64,000 bases of DNA from Anaerococcus nagyae (lineage in GTDB: Bacteria; Bacillota; Clostridia; Tissierellales; Peptoniphilaceae), in assembly GCF_017874535.1 (NCBI RefSeq), contig NZ_JAGGLS010000005.1:97987-161986 (forward strand), written 5' to 3'. The translations under genes were made by a program, and so were the position numbers. Within the stretch, counting starts at the first letter, position 1. Each line of letters begins with the position of its first letter. Positions 8,750 to 20,204 of this stretch are shown in pieces. The notes beneath the pieces were generated by a model, which was not told where the DNA came from, did not search any database, and worked only from the letters and a program-made list of their open reading frames with translations.

Positions 8750-10342
8750 ATGAAAAGAATAAAAAGAACATTATTGAATCTGATCTTAATTTTATTTGCA
8801 TTTTCAGGTGTCAGCTACGCAAGTAACCAAGATCCAGTATTAAGAGTTGGTATGGAAGTAAATTATGCTCCATTTAATTTTTCAGAAGTAGATGATAAAA
8901 ATGGAGCTATCCCAGTTGCTAATTCAAATGGTGAGTATGCCAATGGCTATGATGTAGCCATAGCAAAGGAACTTGCTGATAAACTCGGAATGAAGCTAGA
9001 GATTTATAAGATAGATTGGGATGGATTAATACCAGCTCTTACCAGCGGTAAAATCGATGCTATAGTAGCAGGTATGAGTCCTACCCCAGAACGTAAAGAA
9101 CAAATAGATTTTACAAATAGTTATTACAATGCAGAAGTTGGAGTAGTTGTTAAAAAGGGGTCTTCATATGAAAAAGCAAAGAGTATACATGATTTTAAGG
9201 ATGCAAAGATCACAGCCCAACTTGGAACATTCCACTATGATTTGATAGATCAAATGGATGGAGCGAAAAAGCAACAAGCTCTAGACTCTTTTCCAACTAT
9301 GATTACTGCAACAAATGCAGGTACAATAGATGGTTATCTTTCTGAAGAATCTGGCGCAGCTAGCGCTGTTAAATCAAACCCTAATTTAGTATTTTTAAGT
9401 TTCAAAGATAAAGATGGGTTCACAATAGATAAAACCTACACTTCTGTAGCCGTAGGGGTAAAAAAAGGTTCAGAACTTACCGAAAAAATTAACAAAGCTC
9501 TAAATAATATCCCAGAATCAGAAAAAAAAGACATAATGGATAAAATGGTTGACTTAACAAACGAAGTAGATAAAGATGAAAATCCTACTAGTGAGCAAAG
9601 CTTTGGAGCAGAGATGAAATCTATATGGCAAAGATATTCCTCACTATTTATTAAAGGTATATTAAATACATTATTTATAGCTATAGTTTCTACCACTTTA
9701 GGATTTTTGATTGGTCTATTGGTAGCAGTTATTAGAAAAATACAAGTTAACAAAATAAAAAATCCTATCGGTTATGTCCTTTATAAAATCATCAACTTTG
9801 TCCTAGGAGCTTACATAGAAATTTTTCGCGGCACACCTATGATGGTACAAGCTGTAATAATTTTTTATGGACTAAAGCAATACTTTAATATAGACCTATC
9901 AACTATGTTTGCAGCCATACTAATAGTTTCAATAAATACAGGTGCTTATCTATCAGAAGTAGTGCGTGGTGGAATCAATTCTATAGATAAAGGGCAATTT
10001 GAAGCCTGTAAGGCTTTGGGAATGACTCACTGGCAAACAATGAAAAATGTAATCATTCCTCAAGCTGTAAAAACTATCCTACCATCACTCGGTAATGAAT
10101 TTGTAATAAATATCAAAGATACATCAGTACTTAATGTAATATCAGTTACAGAATTATTCTTTATGAGTAAGTCAGTTGCAGGATCTACCTATCAATTCTT
10201 CCCAACTTATCTCATAACAGCAATAATCTATTTTGTATTAACTTTTGTAATAACAAGAATACTATTATTAGTTGAACGCAATATGAATGGACGTGACTTT
10301 ATCCATGAATCTAGTACAGGAGTAAAACATGCCAATAATTGA
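8750..10342 (+). CDS. Fused amino-acid-binding protein/permease of an ABC importer
   Basis: A 530-residue fusion. After a signal peptide (ending GVSYA) residues ~28-265 form an SBP_bac_3 domain for polar amino acids ([52 protein letters not shown]). Residues ~285-520 form a HisM/GlnP-type permease with the EAA loop [16 protein letters not shown]. The single polypeptide supplies both solute receptor and membrane channel on the cell surface. ATG 8750 is used because GAAAGGA precedes it; the upstream in-frame ATG (8735) would lie before that site. The T-box suggests lysine uptake. Its stop overlaps the ATPase gene by 14 bases. Confidence 0.92.
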   Translation: MKRIKRTLLNLILILFAFSGVSYASNQDPVLRVGMEVNYAPFNFSEVDDKNGAIPVANSNGEYANGYDVAIAKELADKLGMKLEIYKIDWDGLIPALTSGKIDAIVAGMSPTPERKEQIDFTNSYYNAEVGVVVKKGSSYEKAKSIHDFKDAKITAQLGTFHYDLIDQMDGAKKQQALDSFPTMITATNAGTIDGYLSEESGAASAVKSNPNLVFLSFKDKDGFTIDKTYTSVAVGVKKGSELTEKINKALNNIPESEKKDIMDKMVDLTNEVDKDENPTSEQSFGAEMKSIWQRYSSLFIKGILNTLFIAIVSTTLGFLIGLLVAVIRKIQVNKIKNPIGYVLYKIINFVLGAYIEIFRGTPMMVQAVIIFYGLKQYFNIDLSTMFAAILIVSINTGAYLSEVVRGGINSIDKGQFEACKALGMTHWQTMKNVIIPQAVKTILPSLGNEFVINIKDTSVLNVISVTELFFMSKSVAGSTYQFFPTYLITAIIYFVLTFVITRILLLVERNMNGRDFIHESSTGVKHANN

Positions 10343-11063
10343 AGTTAAAAATCTAGAAAAAAACTTTGGAGATAATTTAGTACTTAAAGATATAAATTTT
10401 AGAGTAGAAAAGAACGAAGTAGTGTCAATAATTGGTTCATCGGGTTCTGGTAAATCTACCCTACTTCGTTGCCTAAATCTCTTAGAAACACCAACAAGCG
10501 GTCAGATCCTATATGATGAAAAAAACATTTTAGATAATAGTTTTGATGAAAGACATTATCGCTCAGAAGTGGGCATGGTTTTTCAAAACTTCAACCTTTT
10601 TGATAATAAAGATGTTTTAGAAAATTGTACCCTTGGACAAGAACTTGTTCTACACAAAAACAAGAAAGAAGCTAAAGACTTAGCTATGGAATATCTAACA
10701 GATGTTGGTATGGATAAATTCTTCCATGCAATGCCAGATCAATTATCAGGTGGTCAAAAGCAGAGAGTCGCTATAGCTCGTGCCCTTTGTATGAATCCCA
10801 AAGTTCTATTATTTGATGAGCCTACAAGTGCTCTAGACCCAGAAATGGTCGGAGAAGTCCTAGATGCTATGACTAATCTTGCTAAAACAGGTATCACTAT
10901 GATCGTAGTAACTCATGAAATGGACTTTGCTAGAGATGTATCAACTAGGGTATTATTCATGGACAAAGGTATAATCCTTGAAGATGGTTCTCCAGAAGAA
11001 ATTTTTGAAAATCCACACCATAAAAGAACACGCGAATTTCTTTCACGTTTCTTAAATAAATAG
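10329..11063 (+). CDS. Amino acid ABC transporter ATPase (GlnQ type)
   Basis: A 244-residue nucleotide-binding subunit. It has Walker [10 protein letters not shown] (residues 36-44), the Q-loop [11 protein letters not shown], the signature LSGGQKQR, Walker [13 protein letters not shown] and the switch His in VVTHEMDF. It powers the fused receptor/permease encoded immediately upstream, whose 3' end it overlaps, so translation is probably coupled. The family (polar amino acid uptake) agrees with the T-box in the leader. Confidence 0.95.
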   Translation: MPIIEVKNLEKNFGDNLVLKDINFRVEKNEVVSIIGSSGSGKSTLLRCLNLLETPTSGQILYDEKNILDNSFDERHYRSEVGMVFQNFNLFDNKDVLENCTLGQELVLHKNKKEAKDLAMEYLTDVGMDKFFHAMPDQLSGGQKQRVAIARALCMNPKVLLFDEPTSALDPEMVGEVLDAMTNLAKTGITMIVVTHEMDFARDVSTRVLFMDKGIILEDGSPEEIFENPHHKRTREFLSRFLNK

Positions 11064-11071
11064 GAGTTTAA

Positions 11072-11584
11072 ATGAAAGATTTAGTAGAAATATATTCATC
11101 AGACAATGATTCATTTGCTGTAGGTTATGTGATCTATCAAAGTGATGATAGATTATTCACCCACCTTGTAGATGATCAAGGTAAATTTGATGGTTATTTA
11201 TTGTTTGATAAAAATACAATTGACGGTATTGAAAAGAATAGCGAATATCTTAAAAAAATTGAAACCTATATGGGTTTTTGGGGCAATATCTCTATAGGTG
11301 ATAGCGATAACGAGATATACTCTTCTAAACCTGACTTTATAGATCTAATAAAATATGCCAAAGATCATAAGAAAATCATAAGACTTGCGACAAGTTTTAA
11401 TTATTATGATTCTATAACTGGTTTTGTAAAGGACTATAATGACGATATTGTCAATATAGATGCAATAAATACATCAAATGCCAAAATATTTGATACATTC
11501 GAAATACCAATAGAAAAACTTATAAGCCTAGAAATAGAATCAATAGATAATTTCTTGCTAGGCTACGCTTATAAAAAATCATGA
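11072..11584 (+). CDS. Uncharacterised 170-aa cytoplasmic protein with two similar beta-rich halves
   Basis: I do not recognise this protein. It has no signal peptide or membrane segment. It seems to hold two related halves. The first is FAVGYVIYQSDDRLFTHLVD then FDGYLLFDKNTIDGIE. The second is SITGFVKDYNDDIVNIDAIN then FEIPIEKLISLEIE. Both are glycine-containing beta strands followed by a short acidic turn, somewhat like SH3/LSm barrels. It begins eight bases after the ATPase gene and overlaps the MurJ-like gene by four bases (ATGA), so it belongs to this operon and may be translationally coupled to the flippase. Confidence 0.7.
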   Translation: MKDLVEIYSSDNDSFAVGYVIYQSDDRLFTHLVDDQGKFDGYLLFDKNTIDGIEKNSEYLKKIETYMGFWGNISIGDSDNEIYSSKPDFIDLIKYAKDHKKIIRLATSFNYYDSITGFVKDYNDDIVNIDAINTSNAKIFDTFEIPIEKLISLEIESIDNFLLGYAYKKS

Positions 11585-13083
11585 ATAATACACTTTTATT
11601 AATAATTTTAAATCTAATAGGTAAACTTTTTGCTTTTGGTAGAGAAATGATATTTTCTTATGTATATGGTACAGGCCCTATAACAGATGCCTTTAATACC
11701 TCAACTACAGCTGCTACCCTCATATTTTCAGTAATAACTTATGCACTAAGCAAAACCTATATACCAACTTACGAGGAAATAATAAAAAAAGAGGGGGAAA
11801 AATCTGGAGATAAATTTACAAATAACTTATTGAACTTTTCCCTTTTTTTGTCAACGTTAATAATGATTTTAGGGTTGATATTTGCTCCATCAATTGTTAA
11901 GCTCTTTGCAGCAGGCTATAGTGGAGAAAAATTAAAAATAGCAACTTTATTTATGCGTGCCATAATGATTACCATATATCCAAATATATACGCTGCTATT
12001 TTATCTGCTTATTTACAAGTTAAGGGAGACTTTCTTACACCAGCATTACCTTTTCTAATCCTAAATGTAATACTATCTATAACAATAGTTATATCTAAGT
12101 CCAATGTAAGTATTATAGCAATCGGTATATTTTTAGCCTACCTTGTCCAGTTTGTAGTATTTCCAAAAGCTATTAAAAAAGTAGGGTTTAAAAGAGGAAA
12201 AGTAAAATTCGTATATGATGAAAACATCAAAAAAATTGTTCTTTTATCCCTGCCTACTACATTTTCTATGGCAGCAGTCTATATATCAACTATTGTAGAT
12301 CAATCATTTGCTTCTTTAGTTGCAAGCGATGGTGGAGTTTCTATACTAAATTATGCACTGAAGATTATAAGAATAATAAGTTCTACATTTATAGTGCCTT
12401 TCCAAGTTACTGCATATCCAATTATAGGCAAACTTGTAGCAGAAGGTGATATAAAGGGAATGAAGGAAGTTACAAGTAAAACAATGGTTAAAATACTTAT
12501 ACTATTTGTCCCATCAATTATAGGTATGATGGTCCTATCAAGGCCAATAATATCATTTGTATACTATCGAGGTGCTTTTTCATATCAGGATATGATTATG
12601 ACAAGTGATGTATTATTTTACTACACACTTTATTTAATAGGTCCTGCTATAGTAGATGTACTTTACCTATCATTTTTTAGTCACCAAAATACAAAAGTAC
12701 CAACTATAATATCATTTGTTCAGTTAGGTATAAATATAATCCTCGATTATACTCTTTCTAAAGCTTATGGATTGGTTGGGTTAGCCCTTGCTACAACAAT
12801 TAGCCAAGTAGCTCCGATAGTGATAGCCTTTATAATCTATAATAAAAGCTATGGAAGCTTAAATATAGGATATATTTTTAAAAATTTAATAAAAATATTA
12901 TTAGCTGGAGCTATAATCGGAGCATTTGCAAACTACTTCTACAAATTAAGACCATCTAATTTATGGTTATTAGTTACTATTGCCCTTACAGGACTAATTT
13001 ATCTTCTTATCGTATATTTACTAAAAGTCGATGAGCTTGATGAAATAGCATCTGCCTTTAAGCTAAAAAAGAAAAAATCATAA
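11581..13083 (+). CDS. murJ: MurJ/MviN-like lipid II flippase
   Basis: A 500-residue membrane protein with about 13-14 helices and the MOP-fold pattern of MurJ. The N-terminal GKLFAFGREMIFSYVYG and ITDAFNTSTTAATLIF match the AFGReml...sD.F.va region of MviN proteins; DQSFASLV and PFQVTAYPIIGKL are also typical. It would move undecaprenyl-linked peptidoglycan precursor across the membrane. A related role in exporting another lipid-linked sugar is possible, so the symbol is provisional. It is the last gene of the T-box operon and ends at a bidirectional terminator. Confidence 0.82.
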   Translation: MNNTLLLIILNLIGKLFAFGREMIFSYVYGTGPITDAFNTSTTAATLIFSVITYALSKTYIPTYEEIIKKEGEKSGDKFTNNLLNFSLFLSTLIMILGLIFAPSIVKLFAAGYSGEKLKIATLFMRAIMITIYPNIYAAILSAYLQVKGDFLTPALPFLILNVILSITIVISKSNVSIIAIGIFLAYLVQFVVFPKAIKKVGFKRGKVKFVYDENIKKIVLLSLPTTFSMAAVYISTIVDQSFASLVASDGGVSILNYALKIIRIISSTFIVPFQVTAYPIIGKLVAEGDIKGMKEVTSKTMVKILILFVPSIIGMMVLSRPIISFVYYRGAFSYQDMIMTSDVLFYYTLYLIGPAIVDVLYLSFFSHQNTKVPTIISFVQLGINIILDYTLSKAYGLVGLALATTISQVAPIVIAFIIYNKSYGSLNIGYIFKNLIKILLAGAIIGAFANYFYKLRPSNLWLLVTIALTGLIYLLIVYLLKVDELDEIASAFKLKKKKS

Positions 13084-13104
13084 GAACTTTATCCATTAAA
13101 AAAT

Positions 13105-13132
13105 CCCCAAAATCTAAAGTACGATTTTGGGG
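13105..13132. terminator. Bidirectional terminator between murJ-like gene and glycerol operon
   Basis: A ten-pair stem CCCCAAAATC/GATTTTGGGG (13105-13114 with 13123-13132) has ATTTTTT following on the minus strand and TATTTCT on the plus strand. It serves the two converging operons. Confidence 0.9.
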
Positions 13133-13164
13133 TATTTCTATCTTAGGAAAAATTATAGAAAAGT

Positions 13165-13521
13165 CTATGCTCTCTCATCTGTAGCAATTACATTTACTCC
13201 TGTATCTAGGACGTTATCAATTACTACATCACCTATATGCACTGGGGTTTTAATCTCAGTATTATTGATTTCTTTCATACATTCAAATATTAATCCTTTT
13301 GGAATAGCAGTTTCTGTTTTTACTGGAACACTGTAAGCATTACTTCCAGAAATTTTAACTGTCGAACATACCATCCTCTTTGGATCCTTTACTTCATCTC
13401 TTACGTAATTTTCTCCACGTTTACAGTTATTTCCTGATATATCTGTTATCTCTTCCCCATCCATGGTTACTACTACTTGACAACCTAATGGGCAATTGAT
13501 ACATGTGAATTGTTTTTTCAT
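13165..13521 (-). CDS. DUF1667 protein of the glycerol-3-phosphate operon
   Basis: A 118-residue protein with four early cysteines (FTCINCPLGC, then NNCKRGE), as in the DUF1667 family that accompanies anaerobic-type glycerol-3-phosphate dehydrogenases in Firmicutes. The cysteines suggest a small metal or Fe-S site, making it a plausible electron-transfer or assembly partner of the two flavoproteins upstream. Its start overlaps the stop of the preceding gene by four bases. It is the last gene before the terminator. Confidence 0.85.
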   Translation of the reverse strand: MKKQFTCINCPLGCQVVVTMDGEEITDISGNNCKRGENYVRDEVKDPKRMVCSTVKISGSNAYSVPVKTETAIPKGLIFECMKEINNTEIKTPVHIGDVVIDNVLDTGVNVIATDERA

Positions 13522-14777
13522 ACTTCCTCCAATTTAATAGTGATTTTTTTAGTTTCTGGATCTATATCTTCTTTTTTAAGTCTGAGTAGTTCCATTTCAC
13601 CTGGAGCTAGAACTCTTTTTTTACGCTCAACTATGCATTTATCATCTGTATATACACAAATTTTTCTAGATGGGTATACGTTGTTCACTCTAAATTTAAC
13701 TATTATTGATTCATCCATATTTTCATAATCTATAAATTGAGGAAGTGTGTATGATATGCCATTTCCTGCTTCTAGATCAATTGTATGCTCTGATGTTTCT
13801 TTGAATTCACCTTTTATATAGTTTGCTGCATTAACTGCTGCAAGTTCACTTTCTTCCGATACAAAGTCTACTAAATCATGAACGTGTAAAACATTTCCTG
13901 CTGCAAATATACCATCTACATTTGTCATTAGCTTATCTGATACATAAGCTCCCTTTGTTCTTGGATCTAGCTTAATATTTGCCTCTTTAGTAAGTTCGTT
14001 TTCTGGTAGAAGGCCAACTGAAAGAAGAACTGTATCACATTCTACAAATTTTTCTGTTCCTTCAATTACTCTTAAGTTTTCATCTACTTTTGATAGATAA
14101 ACTCCTTCTACTCTATCAGTTCCTTTAATGCCTGAAATTGTTGTTGAATAATAAAGTGGAATATCATAGTCGTGTAAGCATTGAACTATATTTCTCTTTA
14201 GACCACCTGAAAATGGCATAAGTTCTGCTACACATTCTACTTCTGCGCCTTCTAGAGTCATACGTCTTGCCATGATAAGTCCTATATCTCCAGATCCTAA
14301 TATAACTACTTTCTTTCCTGGTAGATATCCTTCAAGATTTACTAATTTTTGAGCTGTACCTGCACTATAAACACCAGCTGGACGACTTCCTGGAGTATTT
14401 AGCGCTCCTCTTGGTCTTTCTCTACAACCCATAGCTAGAATTATTGCTTTTGGTTTTACTTCAAACATTCCACGTTCTTCATTCATTAATAAAACTGTTT
14501 TATCTTCGTGAAGATCCATTACGATGGTATTCATCATTATATCTATATCTCTTTTTTGAGCTTCATCAATAAATCTATGTGCGTATTCAGGACCTGTTAA
14601 CTCCTCTTTGAATCTTTGTAACCCAAACCCGTTATGGATACATTGATTTAATATACCACCTAATCTATTATCACGTTCTACCACAAGGATATTTTTGATT
14701 CCTTCATCGTAGGCTTTTACTGCTGCTGAAAGTCCTGCTGGACCTCCACCAATTATTACTAAATCATAGTCTTTCAT
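13518..14777 (-). CDS. NAD(P)/FAD-dependent oxidoreductase of the glycerol operon
   Basis: A 419-residue two-dinucleotide-binding flavoprotein. The FAD-binding GGGPAGLSAA is at residues 10-19, with RDNRLGGILNQCIHNGFG close by, then ILAMGCRERPRGA, then a second Rossmann motif VVILGSGDIGLIMARR for NAD(P), and the C-terminal FAD motif VDGIFAAGNVLHVHD. In these operons it works with the GlpA-like enzyme and the DUF1667 protein, probably passing electrons from glycerol-3-phosphate. It is separated from the GlpA-like gene by nine bases, with a GGGGGA ribosome binding site. Confidence 0.88.
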   Translation of the reverse strand: MKDYDLVIIGGGPAGLSAAVKAYDEGIKNILVVERDNRLGGILNQCIHNGFGLQRFKEELTGPEYAHRFIDEAQKRDIDIMMNTIVMDLHEDKTVLLMNEERGMFEVKPKAIILAMGCRERPRGALNTPGSRPAGVYSAGTAQKLVNLEGYLPGKKVVILGSGDIGLIMARRMTLEGAEVECVAELMPFSGGLKRNIVQCLHDYDIPLYYSTTISGIKGTDRVEGVYLSKVDENLRVIEGTEKFVECDTVLLSVGLLPENELTKEANIKLDPRTKGAYVSDKLMTNVDGIFAAGNVLHVHDLVDFVSEESELAAVNAANYIKGEFKETSEHTIDLEAGNGISYTLPQFIDYENMDESIIVKFRVNNVYPSRKICVYTDDKCIVERKKRVLAPGEMELLRLKKEDIDPETKKITIKLEEV

Positions 14778-14786
14778 TTCTTCCCC

Positions 14787-16214
14787 CTACTTTGCTCTCT
14801 TTTCAATATAGAAAGAGTCTTTACCTTTTTTAGTTATCTCTTCTTCACTAACGCCAAGTTCTCTAGACAAGATCTCAATAATTGATGGTAAGCAGAAACC
14901 ACCTTGGCATCTACCCGCTGTAGCTCGACAACGTCTCTTGATTCCATCTACTGTTCTTGCTCCAACAGGTGCATGGATGGCATCTACAATTTCGCCTTCG
15001 GTTACTTTTTCACATCTACAAATGATCTTGCCATATAATGGATTTTCTTTAATAAGCTCATTATGCTCTTTCCTTGTCATCTCACTTGTTTTTGGAATAG
15101 CTTTTCTACCTGGCTTAAAGTCAGATTTTTCTTCTAATTCTAGGGAGTCTTTGATAAGATCTGCCATATACTTACCAATAGCAGGTGCTGATGTAAGTCC
15201 TGGCGATTCTATACCTACACAATCAAAAAATCCTTTTTTACTTTCCTCTAAGATAAAGTCTCCGTTTGATTCATGAGCTCTGTTTCCTGAAAAAGAGGTG
15301 ATTACTTGACGAACAGGAACATTATCTACTGTATCATTTACTTTATCAATTACTTCTTCTATAGCCTCTCTAGTTGTTACTAAGTCTGCTTTATCATCAA
15401 CAAAGTCTGATGTAGGTCCTATCAAAGTATTATCATCAATTGTAGGAGTTACAAGTATACCTTTACCTTTTTCTGTAGGTAGGTTAAATAAGACATGATT
15501 TACATATCCTTTTGTTGCTTTATCAAGGAGTAAATATTCTCCACGACGTGCTCTGATTTCAAACTTATTATCATCAAATACCATATCATGGATTTGATCA
15601 GAATATAAACCTGCTGCATTTACAACTGCCTTTGTTTCTATTTCTTCACCATCAGCAGTAATTAACACATAGTGATCTTCTTTTTCAACTATATCTTTAA
15701 TTTCTGCATTTAATTTATATTCAACACCATTTATATTTGATCCTTCAGTATAAGCTATGTTCATTAAAAATGGATCTACTATACCAGCTTCTTCACAGTA
15801 TAAAGCAGCATATACGTTTTCTTCAACATGAGGTTCTAATTCACGAATTTCTTCGTTATAAATTATTTTCATGCCACCAACACCATTTTCTATACCTTGA
15901 TCATATAGTTTTTGTAAATTTGGGAAGTCTTTTTCATCATGGCATAAAACTAAGGTTCCTATTTGCTTGTATGGAAAAGATAGCTCATCTGCTAACTCTC
16001 TCATCATGTGGTTACCTTCAACATTCATTTTCGCTTTCATACTACCTGGCTCAGCATCATAGCCACCGTGGCAAATAGCAGAGTTTGCTTTTGATGTCTC
16101 TTCGCAAACATCAGCATGCTTTTCTACTACAAGGAAATCTCCCTTGTATTTTGATAAATTGTAAGCTACAGATGTGCCTGTTACACCTGCTCCTATTATT
16201 ACAACATCTTTCAT
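14787..16214 (-). CDS. GlpA/GlpO-like glycerol-3-phosphate dehydrogenase with [2Fe-2S]-type C-terminus
   Basis: A 475-residue protein. The N-terminal DAO domain begins VVIIGAGVTGTSVAYNL (FAD site) and holds SAICHGGYDAEPGS and VNAAGLYSDQIHD. The C-terminal ~80 residues form a BFD-like cysteine domain (CRCEKVTEGEIVDAI...RRCRATAGRCQGGFC) expected to carry an Fe-S cluster. It should oxidise glycerol-3-phosphate to dihydroxyacetone phosphate without oxygen. The ATG at 16214 is chosen because TAAGGAGAAG precedes it; longer frames would run through the terminator-like hairpin just upstream. Confidence 0.88.
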   Translation of the reverse strand: MKDVVIIGAGVTGTSVAYNLSKYKGDFLVVEKHADVCEETSKANSAICHGGYDAEPGSMKAKMNVEGNHMMRELADELSFPYKQIGTLVLCHDEKDFPNLQKLYDQGIENGVGGMKIIYNEEIRELEPHVEENVYAALYCEEAGIVDPFLMNIAYTEGSNINGVEYKLNAEIKDIVEKEDHYVLITADGEEIETKAVVNAAGLYSDQIHDMVFDDNKFEIRARRGEYLLLDKATKGYVNHVLFNLPTEKGKGILVTPTIDDNTLIGPTSDFVDDKADLVTTREAIEEVIDKVNDTVDNVPVRQVITSFSGNRAHESNGDFILEESKKGFFDCVGIESPGLTSAPAIGKYMADLIKDSLELEEKSDFKPGRKAIPKTSEMTRKEHNELIKENPLYGKIICRCEKVTEGEIVDAIHAPVGARTVDGIKRRCRATAGRCQGGFCLPSIIEILSRELGVSEEEITKKGKDSFYIEKRAK

Positions 16215-16235
16215 ATTCTTCTCCTTATATGTACT

Positions 16236-16262
16236 AAAAAAGAGCCAGTATATGGCTCTTTT
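16236..16262 (-). promoter_or_regulatory. Intercistronic hairpin between glpK and the dehydrogenase gene
   Basis: On the minus strand AAGAGCC (16260-16254) pairs with GGCTCTT (16246-16240) around a seven-base loop and is followed by a run of T, so it looks like an intrinsic terminator. It lies inside the operon, 22 bases before the next start codon. The stem shares GAGCC/GGCTC with the hairpin before glpP, which suggests a GlpP antitermination site (inference). Confidence 0.65.
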
Positions 16263-16310
16263 GGGCAAAAGAGTCCTAGAAAATCCTTAAACTCTTTCTC
16301 AATTACTATT

Positions 16311-18396
<2,086 letters not shown>

Positions 18397-18410
18397 AAAA
18401 CCTCCATTTA

Positions 18411-18451
18411 AAAGGACAAAACGAGCCCATTCATATTCAATTGGCTCGTTT
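18411..18451 (-). promoter_or_regulatory. Leader hairpin of the glp operon, possible GlpP target
   Basis: On the minus strand AAACGAGCC (18451-18443) pairs with GGCTCGTTT (18427-18419) around a 15-base loop, followed by TGTCCTTTT. It lies just upstream of the glpP ribosome binding site and looks like a conditional terminator in the 5' leader. Confidence 0.65.
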
Positions 18452-18526
18452 CTCATCACTCATATTATTATATATACACTTTATCATAAATTTTATAGTT
18501 TTGCAAATCTTTTCCTAAATATTTTA

Positions 18527-19123
18527 CTAGAAATTTTGCTTACCTTCTGTTACACCATCTCCACTTAAAACTTTTGGGATTGTTTTTAAAAATATTTTCA
18601 AATCATTCATAAAAGTTAATTGACTAGCATATAAACCATCTGTATAGGCCTTATCTTTTGGAGATAAATTATCTCTACCAGATATTTGTGAGAGTCCAGT
18701 AATACCTGGTTTTGCTGAGTAAGCATTATTAGCAGCTCTTAAATCTAACAATTCTTTTTCCTTTAAAATTACAGGTCTTGGCCCAACAAAACTCATATCA
18801 CCTTTAAGAATATTAATTAACTGTGGGATTTCATCAAGACTTGTCTTTCTTAAAAACTTTCCTAAAGGAGTTATGTAAGCATCTGGATTATCTAGCTCCC
18901 ATGTGGAAGCGTTTTTGGGAGCCGACATTTTCATAGATCTAAACTTATAGCATAAGAAAGGCTTGTTATACCTGCCTGCTCTTTCTTGTTTAAATAACAC
19001 AGTTCCTTTCGGTTCATATATTTTTGATATAATAGCTATTATCAAAAATAATGGGCTAAGGATTACTATAAGTATTAAACTTAATAAAAAGTCTAATAAT
19101 GGTTTTATTAAATTTTGATACAT
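18527..19123 (-). CDS. Undecaprenyl-phosphate sugar phosphotransferase
   Basis: A 198-residue bacterial sugar transferase (PF02397). One N-terminal membrane helix (LLDFLLSLILIVILSPLFL) is followed by the cytoplasmic catalytic part with VLFKQERAGRYNKPFLCYKF, RSMKM, TSLDEIPQLINILKGDMSFV, GPRP and AKPGITGLSQISGRD. Enzymes of this type load the first sugar-phosphate onto undecaprenyl phosphate to begin a surface polysaccharide. It lies 23 bases after the pseudouridine synthase gene, with its own AAGGAGG site. The rest of a polysaccharide pathway is not adjacent; glycosyltransferases are found near 54 kb. Confidence 0.92.
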   Translation of the reverse strand: MYQNLIKPLLDFLLSLILIVILSPLFLIIAIISKIYEPKGTVLFKQERAGRYNKPFLCYKFRSMKMSAPKNASTWELDNPDAYITPLGKFLRKTSLDEIPQLINILKGDMSFVGPRPVILKEKELLDLRAANNAYSAKPGITGLSQISGRDNLSPKDKAYTDGLYASQLTFMNDLKIFLKTIPKVLSGDGVTEGKQNF

Positions 19124-19146
19124 ATAACCTCCTTGCCCTCATTTAG

Positions 19147-19845
19147 TCAATTCGTAAACAAAGCAAGTTCTTTTTCGTTTAATTCTCTATAATCGCCTTC
19201 ATTTAGGAATGGATCCAGTCTAAGTTCCCCTATTGCGATTCTCTTAAGCTCTACTACTTCATTTCCTAAATTTGAAAAAAGTCTTTTTACTAAATGAAAC
19301 TTTCCCTCAGTAACTTTTACTATGGCTTTTTTATCATCTATTATCTTAAGTTTAGCTGGACGAGCTTGATAATCATCTTCTGCTATGTAAACACCTTGTA
19401 AAAATTCTTCTACTAAAGACTCATCTATTAAATCCCTAGTCTCTACTTCATATGTCTTTTCAATATTTGAATTAGGACTTGTAATCTTATGTATAAAATT
19501 TCCATCTGTTGATAAAATTAATAATCCTCTAGTATCTTTATCTAGCCTGCCTGCTATAGATAAGTCAAGGGTTTTATAAAAATCATCCAAAATATCAACT
19601 ACAGTGGGATCAACATCATAAGTTGAAGATATGTAACCTTGTGGTTTATTCATCATTATATAGATATTTTCAAAATATTCTACAAATTCCCCCATATAAA
19701 AAACTTCATCTACATTAGGATCAACTTGGGTTGATGTATCTTTGACAATATCCCCATTAATAACTAGAGCTCCTTTTTTTGCATTACGCTTGATATTTCT
19801 TCTTGTATCAAGGTTAGCATTTCCAATCATCTTATCTACTCTCAT
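19147..19845 (-). CDS. RsuA/RluB-family pseudouridine synthase
   Basis: A 232-residue RNA-modifying enzyme. Residues 1-45 form an S4 RNA-binding domain (MRVDKMIGNANLDTRRNIKR). The synthase domain follows with MMNKPQGYISS and the catalytic motif AGRLDKDTRGLLIL, whose Asp attacks the uridine; KVTEGKFHLVKRLF is the C-terminal signature. The length fits the RsuA branch acting on 16S rRNA, but the exact target cannot be read from sequence. It overlaps the PadR gene by 14 bases. Confidence 0.9.
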   Translation of the reverse strand: MRVDKMIGNANLDTRRNIKRNAKKGALVINGDIVKDTSTQVDPNVDEVFYMGEFVEYFENIYIMMNKPQGYISSTYDVDPTVVDILDDFYKTLDLSIAGRLDKDTRGLLILSTDGNFIHKITSPNSNIEKTYEVETRDLIDESLVEEFLQGVYIAEDDYQARPAKLKIIDDKKAIVKVTEGKFHLVKRLFSNLGNEVVELKRIAIGELRLDPFLNEGDYRELNEKELALFTN

Positions 19846-20164
19846 CTATTCCCCCTATCACTTTGTATACAGCTTGGTTAAGTTCCTTATAAGATTCATA
19901 GAAATCTTCTAGATACTTACTACCTTTAGCTGTTATATAGTAATACTTACGGCGTGGACCTATCTCCGACTTTTTATAGCCTCCCAATATATAACCTTTT
20001 TTTGTAAGTCTCTGCAAAATTGGATATACTGTACCCTCTGTCATAGTATAGAAGCCATTATGCTTTAGCTCTTCTACTATTTCATAGCCGTAAGTTTCAT
20101 TATTTTTTATAATATGGAGAATTACCCCATCTATTACCCCTTTTAGCATTTGAGATTCTATCAT
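19832..20164 (-). CDS. PadR-family transcriptional regulator
   Basis: A 110-residue winged-helix protein. It has GVIDGVILHIIKNNETYGYE, the recognition region TMTEGTVYPILQRLTKKGY, the wing SEIGPRRKYYYIT and a short C-terminal dimerisation helix. PadR proteins repress genes for stress, drug export or phenolic acid detoxification. No such gene is nearby; it is co-transcribed with the pseudouridine synthase and sugar transferase genes, so its target is unknown. Confidence 0.93.
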   Translation of the reverse strand: MIESQMLKGVIDGVILHIIKNNETYGYEIVEELKHNGFYTMTEGTVYPILQRLTKKGYILGGYKKSEIGPRRKYYYITAKGSKYLEDFYESYKELNQAVYKVIGGIDESR

Positions 20165-20204
20165 ATTATCACCTTTCTATATTGTATAACATAGTAGACA
20201 ATAA

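Noticed and set aside
13510..16078. Plus-strand frames opposite the glycerol operon
   Set aside because: They are antisense shadows of clearly conserved flavoprotein genes and lack ribosome binding sites.
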